Below, piece by piece: positions 12,301 to 19,200 of a DNA stretch of 64,000 nucleotides (position 1 is the stretch's first letter; every line of letters begins with the position of its first letter). The translations under genes and the position numbers were made by a program. Below the pieces are notes generated by a model. The model had not been told where the DNA came from. It did no database searches and saw only the letters and a program-made list of their open reading frames with translations. The DNA is from Bdellovibrio svalbardensis (GTDB lineage Bacteria; Bdellovibrionota; Bdellovibrionia; Bdellovibrionales; Bdellovibrionaceae), in NCBI RefSeq assembly GCF_029531655.1, contig NZ_JANRMI010000002.1:310001-374000 (forward strand), in the 5' to 3' direction.

Positions 12301-15300
12301 ATGGGACAACACGAATACAACATTGTCCGTCAATAACAATCAAGCTGGACCTCTGAAGTTGGGAACTAGCGGTACAGAGCGTATGAGAATTGATTCTGCA
12401 GGCAATGTCGGCATCGGCGCAACGGCTCCTGTTGATACTCTTTCTATCGGCACAGCACCTGTTGCCAGTGCGACTCGTGCGCAAGTGAACTTGTCGAACA
12501 CAGCTCTTTCTGCTGGTTCTGCGAATGGAACTTACATCGGCGCTAACCCTGCCGCTTATACTGGTGACTTTATTAACTTCCAAGTTGGTAACGCTACTAG
12601 GTTTAAAGTCGATGCCACAGGTAAGGTAACTGGAGATGGTTCTGGTTTGACAGGCGTTACTGCCACAGCAGCACTTTCAGGAGTTACTGCCGCCACTGCC
12701 ACCAATACGATCGACAACTTACTCAATGCGCAGATTTGGAACTGGTCGACGGCGACGACTCAAAGTCCAATGACTATGACAGCAAATGGCCTCACGACTG
12801 GAAGTATTTTATCACTGACCAGTTCGAGCACCGGTAATACTGGCTCAAATGGTTTGCTATATGTTGCTAATACAGCCGCAACCTCAACAGGCACAATTGC
12901 GAGATTTCAGGCTAACTCTACAGCAAACTCAGGTCTTACTCTTTCTGCGAACGGCGACTTAGGCCTTGGAGCAAGTACGAGTATGATAGGAGACTTGGGT
13001 GGATTTGCATATACCCCAAATCTGAATACAATTCTTCATATTAACTCTTCAGGTAATGAAAATGCAGTTCTAATTGTAGACTCAAAATCCGGCACCGGAT
13101 CTCCCCAAATACTTATGCGTGCAGCGAGTGGATCTAACAATCGCATATTTAAAAGTTCTTATTCTGGAAATCTTGTGAATTACAGCTTTGTTGGCGAAAC
13201 CACTGGTACGACCAATCCAGACAATGTCCTTGTAATGTCTAATACAGGGAGTGTCGGCGTTGGTATCATTCCAACAAATTTCTTCTCAGTGTCACCACCT
13301 TACTACCAAACCGGTTATGCATCACAATCTGGAAATACTATCACTGGGACGTCTGGAGCATCTTGGACATCGGCTATGATTGGCTCGCAATTTGTTTTCG
13401 CCAATGGAACCGACGCAGGCACAATTACCGCGGTACCCAGCGGCACGTCACTCACTGTTTCCACATCGCAAACTGTTGGATCTCAAACCTATAGAATTCA
13501 TCAAGTTGGTATACAGCTCACGACAGCCGGAAATGTCGGTATCGGAACAACAACGCCTTCTTCAATTCTTGATGTTAACGGAGCTGAAACTATGCGCGGC
13601 ATGGCGGCTCCGGCAGTGTCTCCGGCGGGGCAAGGTCGCCTCTACTTTGATTCTGCAGCGAATAAGTTCAAAGTTTCTCAAAATGGCGGGGCTTATGTTG
13701 ATTTAGTCAGCGCTGGCGGTGGAGCTTTATCTGGTATCACCGCCGCGACAGCAGGAAATACGATCGACAACTTAAACTTCGGTCAAATCTGGAACTGGTC
13801 AACGGCGACGACTCAGACATTGATGTCAATGAATTCAAATGCGCTAACCACCGGCAGTATGGTGAGTCTGGCCAGCTCTAGTGCCACATTGAATTCCAGC
13901 AATGGTTTATTCTATGTTGCCAACACTGGGTCATCTACCAGTGGAAAAGTAGCAAGAATTCAAGCGAACGCAACCTCAACAACGGGTTTCACAGTCCTTG
14001 CTAACGGCAATGTTGGTGTTAATACCGATAACCCATCGAATCTCTTCCATGTTGCTGGAGGAACAGCTTCCAGCGGGAATGGTAAAGCTGTACGTATAGA
14101 AGGTCAAACTGGTGCCGCTGGCGTAACTCTGGGCGGTGATATTTTGTTGATGCCTGGAGCAAATGGTGCAGGAGGTGGTGCGAATCTTTCGGGTAGAGTG
14201 GGTATTGGAGCATCTCCGACTGCAATGTTGGATGTCTATAGAGCGTGGACTGATATTTCCAACCCTATTGCTCGCTTCACTGATTCTGGCGGCGCGGAGC
14301 TAAAGATTATTGCAAACAGTTCTACATTGATGAGTATAGCTGCAGGTACTGGAGACAGTGTGCGGTTGATTAATAATAGCGAAGTCTCTCCGAATGAAAT
14401 TGTAAATCTCGACTTAGCGACGCATTCACTGCAGTTTACTACCAATGGTAGTGAACGTATGCGTGTAGATAGTAGCGGTAACGTTGGCATTGGCACGACA
14501 AGTCCGAATACTCCGCTACATGTTGTTAACCCCGGAGCTGCTTTTACGACTTATTATGGAATTAAAGGTGAGTTGACTTCGACGACAGGCGGTGATGACA
14601 ACTCCGCTGCGGTTTACGGAAAAACTGCTCATTCCTCTGGTTATGGTGTGGCTGGTGTAAGAGGAGAAGCCACAGCAGGATCGAATACCGTTGGTGTTTC
14701 AGGCGTTGCGATTGCCGGGAAAGGTGTCTCTGGTACAGCGACCACAGGTTATGGTGGCTTCTTCAGCTCTGCTTCTGGCTATGCACTTATTACCTCAGGC
14801 GGAAATGTTGGATTTGGTACTTTTGGGCCCAAATCTAAACTTGACGTTAATGGCGGCATTTCTGTAGGTACCTATGCAGGCACTAATGCCGCCCCTGCAA
14901 ATGGAGTAATAGTTAGTGGCAATGTCGGGATAGGAACAACTGCTCCTGGTTACAACTTGCACGTTGTCGGCACTGCAGGCTTGAGTACAGGTACGGCGTG
15001 GACTTTGGCTTCAGATGCCCGCCTTAAAGATGTTCATGGGGATTACGAATACGGACTGAATGAGATTTTAAAACTTCACACCGTGCGTTTTAACTATAAA
15101 AAAGAAAACGCTTTGAATATTCCATCAGACAAAGCGATGACTGGTTTTATCGCGCAGGAAGTGCAGAAGGTGATTCCTGATGCTGTTCATACTCGCGATG
15201 ATGGATATCTTGAGTTGAATGCGGATCCAATTCACTGGGCGGTGGTGAATGCTGTGAAAGAGTTTTATCAAAAATGGTTTCAAGATTCTCAGCAGATTCA

Positions 15301-15439
15301 TAGAGGTATTGCTTCTGTACAGGCACAGGTTGAAAATAAGGCGGATCAATCTGAAGTGATGCAGTTAAAAACGGAAAACGCGCAGATGAAGGCGTGGATT
15401 TGCAAGCAGGATCCGGTGGCTCCATTCTGTAAAAAATAA
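3365..15439 (+). CDS. Giant mosaic fibre protein with C-terminal peptidase S74 chaperone domain
   Basis: About 4,024 residues, secreted, resembling phage tail fibres and the mosaic adhesive trimer proteins described in Bdellovibrio. The start is taken as the ATG at 3365 because AGGCGG lies 6 nt before it; two in-frame TTG codons just upstream are too close to that site. A signal peptide ends at NAWA. The body is Gly/Ser/Thr/Ala-rich with many repeats. Roughly a dozen motifs of the type GNVGIGTTxP occur. A near-identical 571-residue module is duplicated in tandem (nt about 6,578-8,290 and 8,291-10,000). A TIDNLxxxQIWNWSTATTQ module occurs three times (nt about 11,280, 12,710 and 13,760). The end carries an S74 intramolecular chaperone with the S3883-D3884-A-R-L-K self-cleavage motif, then a C-terminal coiled coil (about residues 3960-4024). 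The family trimerises and the S74 part is cut off after folding. A prey- or surface-adhesive role is inferred. Confidence 0.88.
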   Translation: MKLTLVTYILTLGVSNAWANPVGVHLSGHISNSATGTSLNATNVDFVVKVLSPGGCLLYSENHLGKDLSQTSGNFDIDIGTGSTAYNVYDGVTPQSTASVVKVFDKAAPALSGLTNVDTGGCPGGVYTPAANDLRQVRIEFDAHDGLGVQIIQPYHKVTNIPFALLAEKAGDSESLQGKVASDFVLNSDLATVVPENETDPSVKAFAKANLPSCNAGEVLKASGGVLTCVSAGGSVAVATTTSTGMVQVGSGLSVDGVGLLTTDNAVIKAGLGLAIPDVSGLQTALNDRVLYSQMPSCTAGQTWTFVSPVGGFVCTSTSITASQVSDFSTAVDARIAADTTKLPLSGGTMSGAIDMNGQNLTLTGYITMNPSKSLHLSNNAVDPVGLTPADKGKVWFNSTSNEIKYWDGTQAKVIGTAGAGLQSMNGLSDNTQTFATGSSGSDFNINSASGVHTFNIPSASASNRGLLTAADYTAFSNKLSAVSGSALPAAQIWVGNAGGNAAAVSLSGDVTIDNAGVATLKSTGTAGTYYKVTTDAQGRVSSGVATLAVSDVTSLQTSLDAKVPYSQLSTCTDNQTLKFISPVGGFSCVNIAITASQVTDFSTAVDARIAADTTKLPVAGGTMTGTLNMGGQDITNAGNVSLASNKNLQLGSYAADPSTAGWGATEKGRTWFNTTSNQIKYWDGSSVQALGISGAGLTSFNGQVGSTQTLAVPGTSGAAPNWSSSGNVHTLNIPLASSAGSTAGLLSKADYDSFVAKQPAGNYVTALTGDVTAAGPGSAAATIAANAITTGKILDGTILGADLNFTGVNTATSGIAVVDSTGKFNNFACSTSGHIATWTATGWTCQAPATNGTVTNVATGTGLTGGPITGTGTISLASTAVTAASYGSATQVGTFTVDAQGRLTAASNVTVTPSWSSITGTPTTLSGYGITDGVQNSGGTPSMQTGTLAARPAFGTAGRIYIASDTNTIYRDTGSTWVAIGDGTGAGGTVSNVSSSTADISVATGTTTPVLTLNSGTTGGGSDANKIAKLDASGLLAPAMIPSIDAAKISSGTLPVARGGTNSAAALTNNKVMVSSGGAIVEAAAITANKALISDANGIPTHSTVTNTELGYLSGVTSAVQTQLNAKSSSTGWSNYSVIATNGSGTMTAVTGSAVGSILQYSATGPVYSTATYPSSTTANQLLFSSANNVVGGLTSANDSVLLTNGTGVPAWSAKTADAFTQYALLAGRAGGQSINGGTAASNNLTLDSTANATKGYVLINPTGGNVGVGTATPAIKLDVAGAVRVGTDATACAAGVAGAIRYNGGNVEYCNGTAWTAFAASGAGITSFNGMTGNTQTLAVPGTTGNAPNWSSASNIHTLNIPMANTGSVTAGLISKTEYDNFNTKLGTGSTFSGDVSGTYNAMSVDRIKGKAVSATAPTDTQFLVYNNGATQYAPVSMSGDATMANTGAVTLKNTGTAGTYTKVTTDAQGRVTSGTTLVAADIPGLDWTKITSGIPTTLSGHGITDGVQNNGGTPSMQTGTFAARPAFGTAGRIYIASDTNTIYRDTGAAWVAIGDGAGAGTVTSITAGTGLTGGTITSAGTIGLGTELTGLNGLSTTGFVKRTGAGTYTTAAASLTADVSGVLPVANGGTNSSTALTNNKVMVSSGGAIVEATAITANRALISDASGIPTHSAVTNTELGYLSGVTSAVQTQLNAKSSSTGWSNYSVIATNGSGTMTAVTGSVNGSILQYSATGPVYSTASYPGTTTANQLLFSSANNVVGGLTSANDSVLLTNGTGVPAWAAKTADTFTQYALLAGRAGGQVLNGGTAASNNLTLDSTNNATKGYVLLNPTGGNVGIGTATPAIKLDVAGAVRVGTDATACAAGVAGAIRYNGGNVEYCNGTAWTAFAASGAGITSLNGLIAGTQTFAIGTTGNSPAFTSATSTHTLNIPMASASGTVTAGLLSNTDWTTFNNKLGTASTFSGDVSGTSSTMSVDKIKGKAVSATAPTDTQFLVYNNGATQYAPVSMSGDATMANTGAVTLKNTGTAGTYTKVTTDAQGRVTSGTTLAAADIPGLDWTKITSGKPTTIAGYGITDAISNLGGTPSVQTGLLASRPAFGIAGRLYIASDNNTIYRDTGAAWVAIGDGAGTGTVTSITAGTGLTGGTITATGTIGLGTELTGLNGLATTGFVKRTGAGAYSAVTSVGLSSDVTGTLPVANGGTNSSTALTNNQLMYSGAGAIKELGAMTDGQIVVGKNASAPQIVSMSGDVTVSNTGVTTVGKVNGTTVTGVGLATNNILQNTGSAITANSVLVSNGTATGVTALTSPASGVLTSSGTVPSWSTSLPATMGGTGQTSFAVGDLLYASTTTAMSRLPATTSGYVLTSNGAGTAPSWQAVSGVIAGLTAGRVTLSTAANSVGDSPNFTFNSSSGAMAIGGTTPAFTSAGALTVQGASGSATTVGNSGTTSSLVLQSGSGGVSLAGNTSISGANTFATGTGAVSLNGATTVAANQNLTMASGTGVHTQTFTGTTTDAASIIANSLTTGTALNLTSSSASLNSTDGLLYVANTGASTSGMVARIQSNSTAGTGLTVLASGNVGVGTVAPSAALEVAGQVKITGGTPGAGKVLTSDAAGLATWATPGGGGALSAITAATATNTIDNLNFGQIWNWSTATTQSPLSISANALTTGSLLNLTTSNASVNSTNGLLYIANTSAATTGTVARIQSSSASGSGLTVLANGNVGIGVAAPGKNLHVLGSSPTIKLEASSGSAYLDLSAGVTSNSFTRYMSQNQSRWEVGKEPTAETGSDAGSDFVINRISDAGGSLGTALFIKRLNGNIGIGTTAPGAALDVKGAIRMSGSTSGYTGFQPSSAAGSTVWTLPNIDGTNGQVLRTNGSGGLSWLTPVTSSTGFVNGGNSFGSIARIGTNDAYDFALAASGVTTMTLIASSGNVAIGTTNASEKLHVRGANGANISADNFGEQFTEFLFKNNDIAKANIIWDNTNTTLSVNNNQAGPLKLGTSGTERMRIDSAGNVGIGATAPVDTLSIGTAPVASATRAQVNLSNTALSAGSANGTYIGANPAAYTGDFINFQVGNATRFKVDATGKVTGDGSGLTGVTATAALSGVTAATATNTIDNLLNAQIWNWSTATTQSPMTMTANGLTTGSILSLTSSSTGNTGSNGLLYVANTAATSTGTIARFQANSTANSGLTLSANGDLGLGASTSMIGDLGGFAYTPNLNTILHINSSGNENAVLIVDSKSGTGSPQILMRAASGSNNRIFKSSYSGNLVNYSFVGETTGTTNPDNVLVMSNTGSVGVGIIPTNFFSVSPPYYQTGYASQSGNTITGTSGASWTSAMIGSQFVFANGTDAGTITAVPSGTSLTVSTSQTVGSQTYRIHQVGIQLTTAGNVGIGTTTPSSILDVNGAETMRGMAAPAVSPAGQGRLYFDSAANKFKVSQNGGAYVDLVSAGGGALSGITAATAGNTIDNLNFGQIWNWSTATTQTLMSMNSNALTTGSMVSLASSSATLNSSNGLFYVANTGSSTSGKVARIQANATSTTGFTVLANGNVGVNTDNPSNLFHVAGGTASSGNGKAVRIEGQTGAAGVTLGGDILLMPGANGAGGGANLSGRVGIGASPTAMLDVYRAWTDISNPIARFTDSGGAELKIIANSSTLMSIAAGTGDSVRLINNSEVSPNEIVNLDLATHSLQFTTNGSERMRVDSSGNVGIGTTSPNTPLHVVNPGAAFTTYYGIKGELTSTTGGDDNSAAVYGKTAHSSGYGVAGVRGEATAGSNTVGVSGVAIAGKGVSGTATTGYGGFFSSASGYALITSGGNVGFGTFGPKSKLDVNGGISVGTYAGTNAAPANGVIVSGNVGIGTTAPGYNLHVVGTAGLSTGTAWTLASDARLKDVHGDYEYGLNEILKLHTVRFNYKKENALNIPSDKAMTGFIAQEVQKVIPDAVHTRDDGYLELNADPIHWAVVNAVKEFYQKWFQDSQQIHRGIASVQAQVENKADQSEVMQLKTENAQMKAWICKQDPVAPFCKK
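6538..9990 (+). repeat. Tandem 571-codon coding repeat inside the giant fibre gene
   Basis: Two consecutive copies, period 1,713 nt (the KVMVSSGG segment starts at 6578 and 8291). The encoded residues are nearly identical over long blocks, but many third codon positions differ. Part of the module (GITDGVQNSGGTPSMQTG, nt about 6,150) occurs a third time upstream. Confidence 0.85.
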
Positions 15440-15450
15440 GTTACCCTTTA

Positions 15451-15478
15451 CATTGCTGTGGCTTGAGCCACAGCAATG
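15451..15478 (+). terminator. Hairpin after the giant fibre gene
   Basis: A perfect 12-bp stem (CATTGCTGTGGC / GCCACAGCAATG) with loop TTGA begins 12 bp after the fibre stop. There is no T tract, so it may protect the mRNA 3' end or act with a factor rather than be a classic terminator. Confidence 0.55.
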
Positions 15479-15582
15479 CTCCCGATAATTCAGGGAACTC
15501 TGACCAGACTAAAAAAAATATTGGCAAGCTCGCATTTACGATTAACGATATTGTTTAATCACAAGATAGAGGCCGAGCACCT

Positions 15583-16038
15583 ATGGAATTGTCTGTAAAA
15601 AAAATGATTGTCATGGCTTTTTTCTTTTCCACAATTTCGACGGCATTCGCTGGGCATGAGTGGGGAAATGGTGCTCTTGATGTTCCTTTGAGATGTACAA
15701 CCGTTCGCGGCTTGTTTAATGGGCGAGCGTTGATTTACTCTTCAGCAATCCTAGAACGACGCAATCAAGCCTTATATCTAACCGTTTATGATGGAAAAAA
15801 TGCGGTGCCTGTTCAGCAGAGTGTCTATTCCTATAGAAATTTAAGCACGAAGGATGGTGTGGTTGTGCTCACCAGACTTGAAGAATATGCCCGTAGAGAG
15901 AAAATTTGGCTTTATGCCGGAGTTGAAGGATTGATTTCACATAGTCCTAAGGGGGAATTGATTTTCCTTATGAGGTTTGTGACAGATCCATCGAGAACCT
16001 ATTCTACTTTTAAATGCACAGAACTGCCGAAGGAATAA
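15583..16038 (+). CDS. Secreted hypothetical protein paired with a TIGR02147 regulator
   Basis: A 151-residue protein with a Sec signal peptide (VKKMIVMAFFFSTISTAFAG, cleavage near residue 23). The mature domain has two Cys (near the start and near the end, CTT and KCTEL) that could form a disulfide, with alternating polar/hydrophobic strands suggesting a small beta-rich domain. I do not recognise a family. AGAGG lies about 9 nt before the ATG at 15583; an internal ATG (residue 8) is an alternative. The stop is 1 bp before the next gene, so the two form an operon. A periplasmic location is inferred from the signal alone. Confidence 0.72.
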   Translation: MELSVKKMIVMAFFFSTISTAFAGHEWGNGALDVPLRCTTVRGLFNGRALIYSSAILERRNQALYLTVYDGKNAVPVQQSVYSYRNLSTKDGVVVLTRLEEYARREKIWLYAGVEGLISHSPKGELIFLMRFVTDPSRTYSTFKCTELPKE

Positions 16039-16039
16039 C

Positions 16040-16771
16040 ATGTCAGTCTCTGTAGATATTTTGCGTCAGGCTTTTGAAGGGAAGAAATTAAAAAATCCCC
16101 GCTATTCACTTCGGGCTTTTGCCAAGCATCTTGAAATTGGCAGCGGCCGGCTGTCTGAATTTATGAATGGCCAAAGACAGATCACTGAAAGCGTGGCCCG
16201 TAAAATTTCTGAAAGACTCAATCTGAATGAGGAAGAGCGTGAAATATTTTTGGACGCTGTTCGCGTGGAAGAGCAGGGTGAAGTCTATGGGAAGATCCTG
16301 CAAGAGGAAGAGTTTAAATTTTTAATGGATCCTCATTACGTGGCGTTGCTTTCGTTGATTGAAACGAAAGGCTTTGATCACAAGACCTCAACCGCAGCGA
16401 ATCGCCTGGGAATTTCGGAAATACAAGCCAAAGAGGCTATTGAGACATTGCGAAAGTTGAGCTTGCTTGAAGTGAAATCTGGAAAGCTGTGTGCCAAGAG
16501 TCGTAAAACTCAAACAATCACAGAGATCCCTTCTGAGGTGCTGCGTGAAGGGCATAAGCGTCGCTTAAAAGTGGTGGAGAAGGCCATTGATGAAGTGCCG
16601 CTGGCCCTGCGTGACTCATCGGCGATGATCCTGGCTATCGATCCTAAGAAGTTGCCAGAGGCCAAAGAAAAGCTAAAAAAAATGCGCCGCCGATTTGCTG
16701 ACTATCTAGAGACAGGAACTCGCTCCGAGGTTTATATGCTCGCAGTTCATCTCGTCCCGATGACGAAATAA
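16040..16771 (+). CDS. TIGR02147 family protein (HTH / DUF4423-type regulator)
   Basis: A 243-residue cytoplasmic protein. The N-terminus contains a helix-turn-helix-like stretch (YSLRAFAKHLEIGSGRLSEF, about residues 22-41) followed by ARKISERLNLNEEEREIF, characteristic of the TIGR02147 family, originally noted in Fibrobacter and abundant in Bdellovibrio-like genomes. The middle has a second winged-helix-like region (NRLGISEIQAKEAIETLRKLSLLEV) and the C-terminus is basic and helical. The family is of unknown function and is presumed to regulate transcription. It follows the secreted protein gene by 1 bp, so it may control that gene or respond to its product. The next gene is convergent, 5 bp away. 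Confidence 0.75.
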   Translation: MSVSVDILRQAFEGKKLKNPRYSLRAFAKHLEIGSGRLSEFMNGQRQITESVARKISERLNLNEEEREIFLDAVRVEEQGEVYGKILQEEEFKFLMDPHYVALLSLIETKGFDHKTSTAANRLGISEIQAKEAIETLRKLSLLEVKSGKLCAKSRKTQTITEIPSEVLREGHKRRLKVVEKAIDEVPLALRDSSAMILAIDPKKLPEAKEKLKKMRRRFADYLETGTRSEVYMLAVHLVPMTK

Positions 16772-16776
16772 ATAGT

Positions 16777-17850
16777 TTAGTGACTTCCAGTCTGCGGTTC
16801 TGTGATTTGCGTGGCGAATTGAGCAGAAGCGCAGGAGAAAGTCGTCACCAATTGCGCGACTGGAGTCGCCAGTTGAGCGTCTTGAAGCATGGTGGACTGA
16901 ATAGTGTTACTGAGCTTCTGGTTAGCCTCAATGATTCCTAGCTCTCGTGCAGCTGTCAGACTGTTGTAGCTGAAGTTTTCAGAGCCCACATAGAACTCTT
17001 GATTGTCGACGACCATCGACTTCGCGTGGATATAAGGATTTTGTCCGTTATAGGGTGGAACTGAAAGTCGTGCATCCACGCCCGCGGAAGAAAGCTCTTT
17101 CATAAAAGGAAGATTGCGAGCTCCTCCTCCCTCTACACAAGCGGGAACAACCACAACAACTTGGATGCCAGCCTGGGCTTTTTCCTCGAGGGCGGAGAGC
17201 ACGTCTTTATCGCCCAAATTTTCTACTTCTAAATAAATTGATTTCTGAGATTTTTTGATAAGAGCTAAAATCTTATCAAGAGAATTCAACGGGCTCCATG
17301 CTAGCTTAGCAACCGTCAACTCAGGAGTGTTCCCGGTTTTGTTCTGTGCATTTTCCCAATCTGCAGCAAAGACTTTTTCAAACTCGGCCGTGACTTCGCT
17401 GTCCGTTGTCTTAATTCCAAAATCACGCGTGAAAGGGGCCGTGCGAGTCAGGTTGATGGAGGTGACCAGAGTCCATGAGTTATCAAAACTGGCAGCCTTG
17501 GCATGACTGATGGAGAACGCTGGAGTGCTCGCGCGAACCGAAACTCCACTGGCCGTCAGTTGATTGAAAATTGCTGTTGAAGAAGGCGTACCCATCGCTT
17601 TCGCATCCAGTATCAAGCGAACTTGAACTCCACGCTGTTGCGCCGCCAACAGATGCTGTGTCGTCTCAAGATCCGAGAGATGATACATCATCATATCAAT
17701 AGAGGTTTTCGCCTGATCGATACTGTCATTAAAAAGACTGTGACCATTTTGCGGAGTGATCGAAAGAATATCGTCAGAGACGACCTCGGCCCCATGCGCA
17801 CGCAGAGTGAAAACAAAAAGGGCAGAGAGAACAAGAACTCGAGATCTCAT
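16777..17850 (-). CDS. Secreted phospholipase D-like protein
   Basis: A 357-residue PLD-superfamily enzyme exported by a Sec signal (cleavage near residue 20, RAHG-A). It has two HKD motifs, the expected number for a complete active site: H116-x-K118-x4-D123 followed by S131/N133, and H275-x-K277-x4-D282 followed by G289-S290-E-N292. Superfamily members hydrolyse phosphodiesters in phospholipids or nucleic acids through a phosphohistidine intermediate. Export suggests action in the periplasm or on prey material. The ATG is preceded by GGAGG at good spacing. A copy of the GGTACGCCGTACC palindrome lies 66 bp upstream, as for the prp genes. The substrate cannot be decided; lipid and nucleic acid are both possible. 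Confidence 0.85.
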   Translation of the reverse strand: MRSRVLVLSALFVFTLRAHGAEVVSDDILSITPQNGHSLFNDSIDQAKTSIDMMMYHLSDLETTQHLLAAQQRGVQVRLILDAKAMGTPSSTAIFNQLTASGVSVRASTPAFSISHAKAASFDNSWTLVTSINLTRTAPFTRDFGIKTTDSEVTAEFEKVFAADWENAQNKTGNTPELTVAKLAWSPLNSLDKILALIKKSQKSIYLEVENLGDKDVLSALEEKAQAGIQVVVVVPACVEGGGARNLPFMKELSSAGVDARLSVPPYNGQNPYIHAKSMVVDNQEFYVGSENFSYNSLTAARELGIIEANQKLSNTIQSTMLQDAQLATPVAQLVTTFSCASAQFATQITEPQTGSH

Positions 17851-17915
17851 AAAGCCTCCGACTTAAAAAGTCCGACTAAAGAGAACTTAACAAATGTTAA
17901 TACAGAGTCAATCAG

Positions 17916-17935
17916 AAGGTACGCCGTACCTTTTT
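17916..17935 (-). promoter_or_regulatory. Palindromic upstream element, copy 2 (before the PLD-like gene)
   Basis: The 17-bp perfect palindrome AAGGTACGCCGTACCTT at 17916-17932, followed by T's, is in the same orientation relative to its gene as the copies at prpC and prpD. The TGAGCCTC extension seen at those two sites is absent here. Confidence 0.5.
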
Positions 17936-17972
17936 GCCATGCAAAGCGTTGGCGGGTGATTGCTGGCAAAAA

Positions 17973-17996
17973 AAAAGCCCGGTTGCCCGGGCTTTT
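17973..17996 (-). terminator. Intrinsic terminator of prpB
   Basis: A 10-bp stem (AAAAGCCCGG / CCGGGCTTTT) with loop TTGC, followed on the minus strand by a T run. It lies 10 bp beyond the prpB stop. Confidence 0.88.
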
Positions 17997-18005
17997 GGAA
18001 TTCAA

Positions 18006-18905
18006 TTACTTTAAAGTAAAGTTGAAAATGTTTTGGTCAAAGCTGTTGTATTCATCATAACGAGTGAGTGCATACAAATCTTTGCGAGTTTGCATTTTCC
18101 CAAGCAAACCTTCTTGAGTCCCCTTGGCTTTAATTTCCGCCAAACCCTCAACAGTTGCACCCATCGCCAGACGGAAAGTCGTCACGGGATAGATCACAAT
18201 GTTGTAACCCAAGTTTGAAAGCTCTTCGTAAGTGAACAAGCGACCTTTTCCGAACTCAGTCATATTCGCCAGAAGGGGAACAGAAACAGCTTTACGGAAT
18301 GTTTCAAATTCTTTTTCATTCTCAAGAGCTTCCGTGAAGATGCAATCTGCACCCGCATCGATATAAGCTTTTGCACGATCAATCGCCGCATCCAAACCCT
18401 CAGAAGCACGAGCATCAGTACGAGCAATCAAAAGGAAGTTCTCATCCAATTTTTTACCCTTGGCTGCCGCCGCCACTTTGCGTGAGGCTTCGTCGCGAGA
18501 CACAAGGCTTTTACCATCAAGATGACCACAACGTTTCGGATTGATTTGATCTTCAATATGGCAACCCGCAAGCCCCATCTCAATCATCTCTTGAACCGTT
18601 CGAGTCGCGCTCATCGGTTCGCCAAAACCAGTGTCGATATCAATGATAGTAGGAAGTTTCGTCGTGCGAGCAATTTGACGTCCACGCTGAGCCACCTCAG
18701 TCAACGAAGTCAAACCAATGTCAGGATAGCCAAGATCATTGGAAAGCACAGATCCAGAGATATAAACCCCATCAAATCCCGCTTTCTCAATAGCCATTGA
18801 AGCTAGCGGAGACCAAGACCCCGGCATCTGAAGAAGCTTCCCAGATTTCAAAGCCGCTCTAAAGTTAGCACGTTTCTGTGCAGGAGTAATTTCAGGAAAC
18901 AACAT
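18006..18905 (-). CDS. prpB: 2-methylisocitrate lyase
   Basis: Cleaves 2-methylisocitrate to pyruvate and succinate, the last step of the methylcitrate cycle. A 299-residue member of the isocitrate lyase/PEP mutase family. The catalytic loop is K124-R-C-G-H128 and the metal-binding aspartates lie in TIIDIDTGFGE (D89, D91). The start is supported by GGAGG (minus strand) a few bases upstream of ATG 18905. The gene lies downstream of prpD in the same direction, but a 295-bp interval with several hairpins separates them. No GGTACG palindrome precedes prpB itself, so it may rely on read-through from prpD or on its own promoter. Confidence 0.93.
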   Translation of the reverse strand: MLFPEITPAQKRANFRAALKSGKLLQMPGSWSPLASMAIEKAGFDGVYISGSVLSNDLGYPDIGLTSLTEVAQRGRQIARTTKLPTIIDIDTGFGEPMSATRTVQEMIEMGLAGCHIEDQINPKRCGHLDGKSLVSRDEASRKVAAAAKGKKLDENFLLIARTDARASEGLDAAIDRAKAYIDAGADCIFTEALENEKEFETFRKAVSVPLLANMTEFGKGRLFTYEELSNLGYNIVIYPVTTFRLAMGATVEGLAEIKAKGTQEGLLGKMQTRKDLYALTRYDEYNSFDQNIFNFTLK

Positions 18906-18970
18906 AAATTTCCTCCAAAGGAATTCGCCTCAAAAAAGAGTCGATTAAAAAAATAAAACCAAGAAGCTCA

Positions 18971-19029
18971 ATGCCCACCTTCGGCGGGACCGACGTACCC
19001 AAAACTGCGAGTCCCACCAAAGGTGGGAC
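18971..19029. repeat. Two tandem GTCCC-type hairpins between prpD and prpB
   Basis: A perfect hairpin GTCCCACC-AAA-GGTGGGAC at 19011-19029 and a related imperfect one (CCCACCTTCGGCGGG) at 18974-18988. The similar CCCACC/GGYGGGA sequence suggests duplication of one palindromic unit. Role unknown; no T tract. Confidence 0.5.
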
Positions 19030-19074
19030 AAGCCAAATAAAGATCCCAACAAATTGGACCTTTGAGAAAAGTCA

Positions 19075-19190
19075 GCCGGCGGAGAGTGCAGAGTCGGGTT
19101 GGACCTCCGCGGGGCCTGGGTGGCCCTCGCCGCAGGCGAAGCGGTGAGGCAGGATGCCGTGTCCAACACGACTCTGCACTCTCCGCTGGC
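19075..19190. repeat. Large imperfect inverted repeat, structured element copy 1
   Basis: The left arm at 19075-19104 and the right arm at 19161-19190 are complementary over 30 bp with about two mismatches. The 56-nt loop is G+C-rich and contains a smaller hairpin (CTCGCC-GCA-GGCGAAG) followed by GCAGGATGCCGTGTCC. The same core, with similar architecture and opposite orientation, occurs at 44500-44643. It starts 11 bp after the prpD stop, in the 3' region of the prpD transcript. Likely a dispersed repeat; it could work as an RNA structure. Confidence 0.65.
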
Positions 19191-19200
19191 GGTCTTCTTA

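Noticed and set aside
3365-15439. Prophage tail-fibre locus or CRISPR-like repeats
   Set aside because: No capsid, portal, terminase or integrase genes nearby, and the repeats are in-frame coding modules of a single gene, not short spaced direct repeats.
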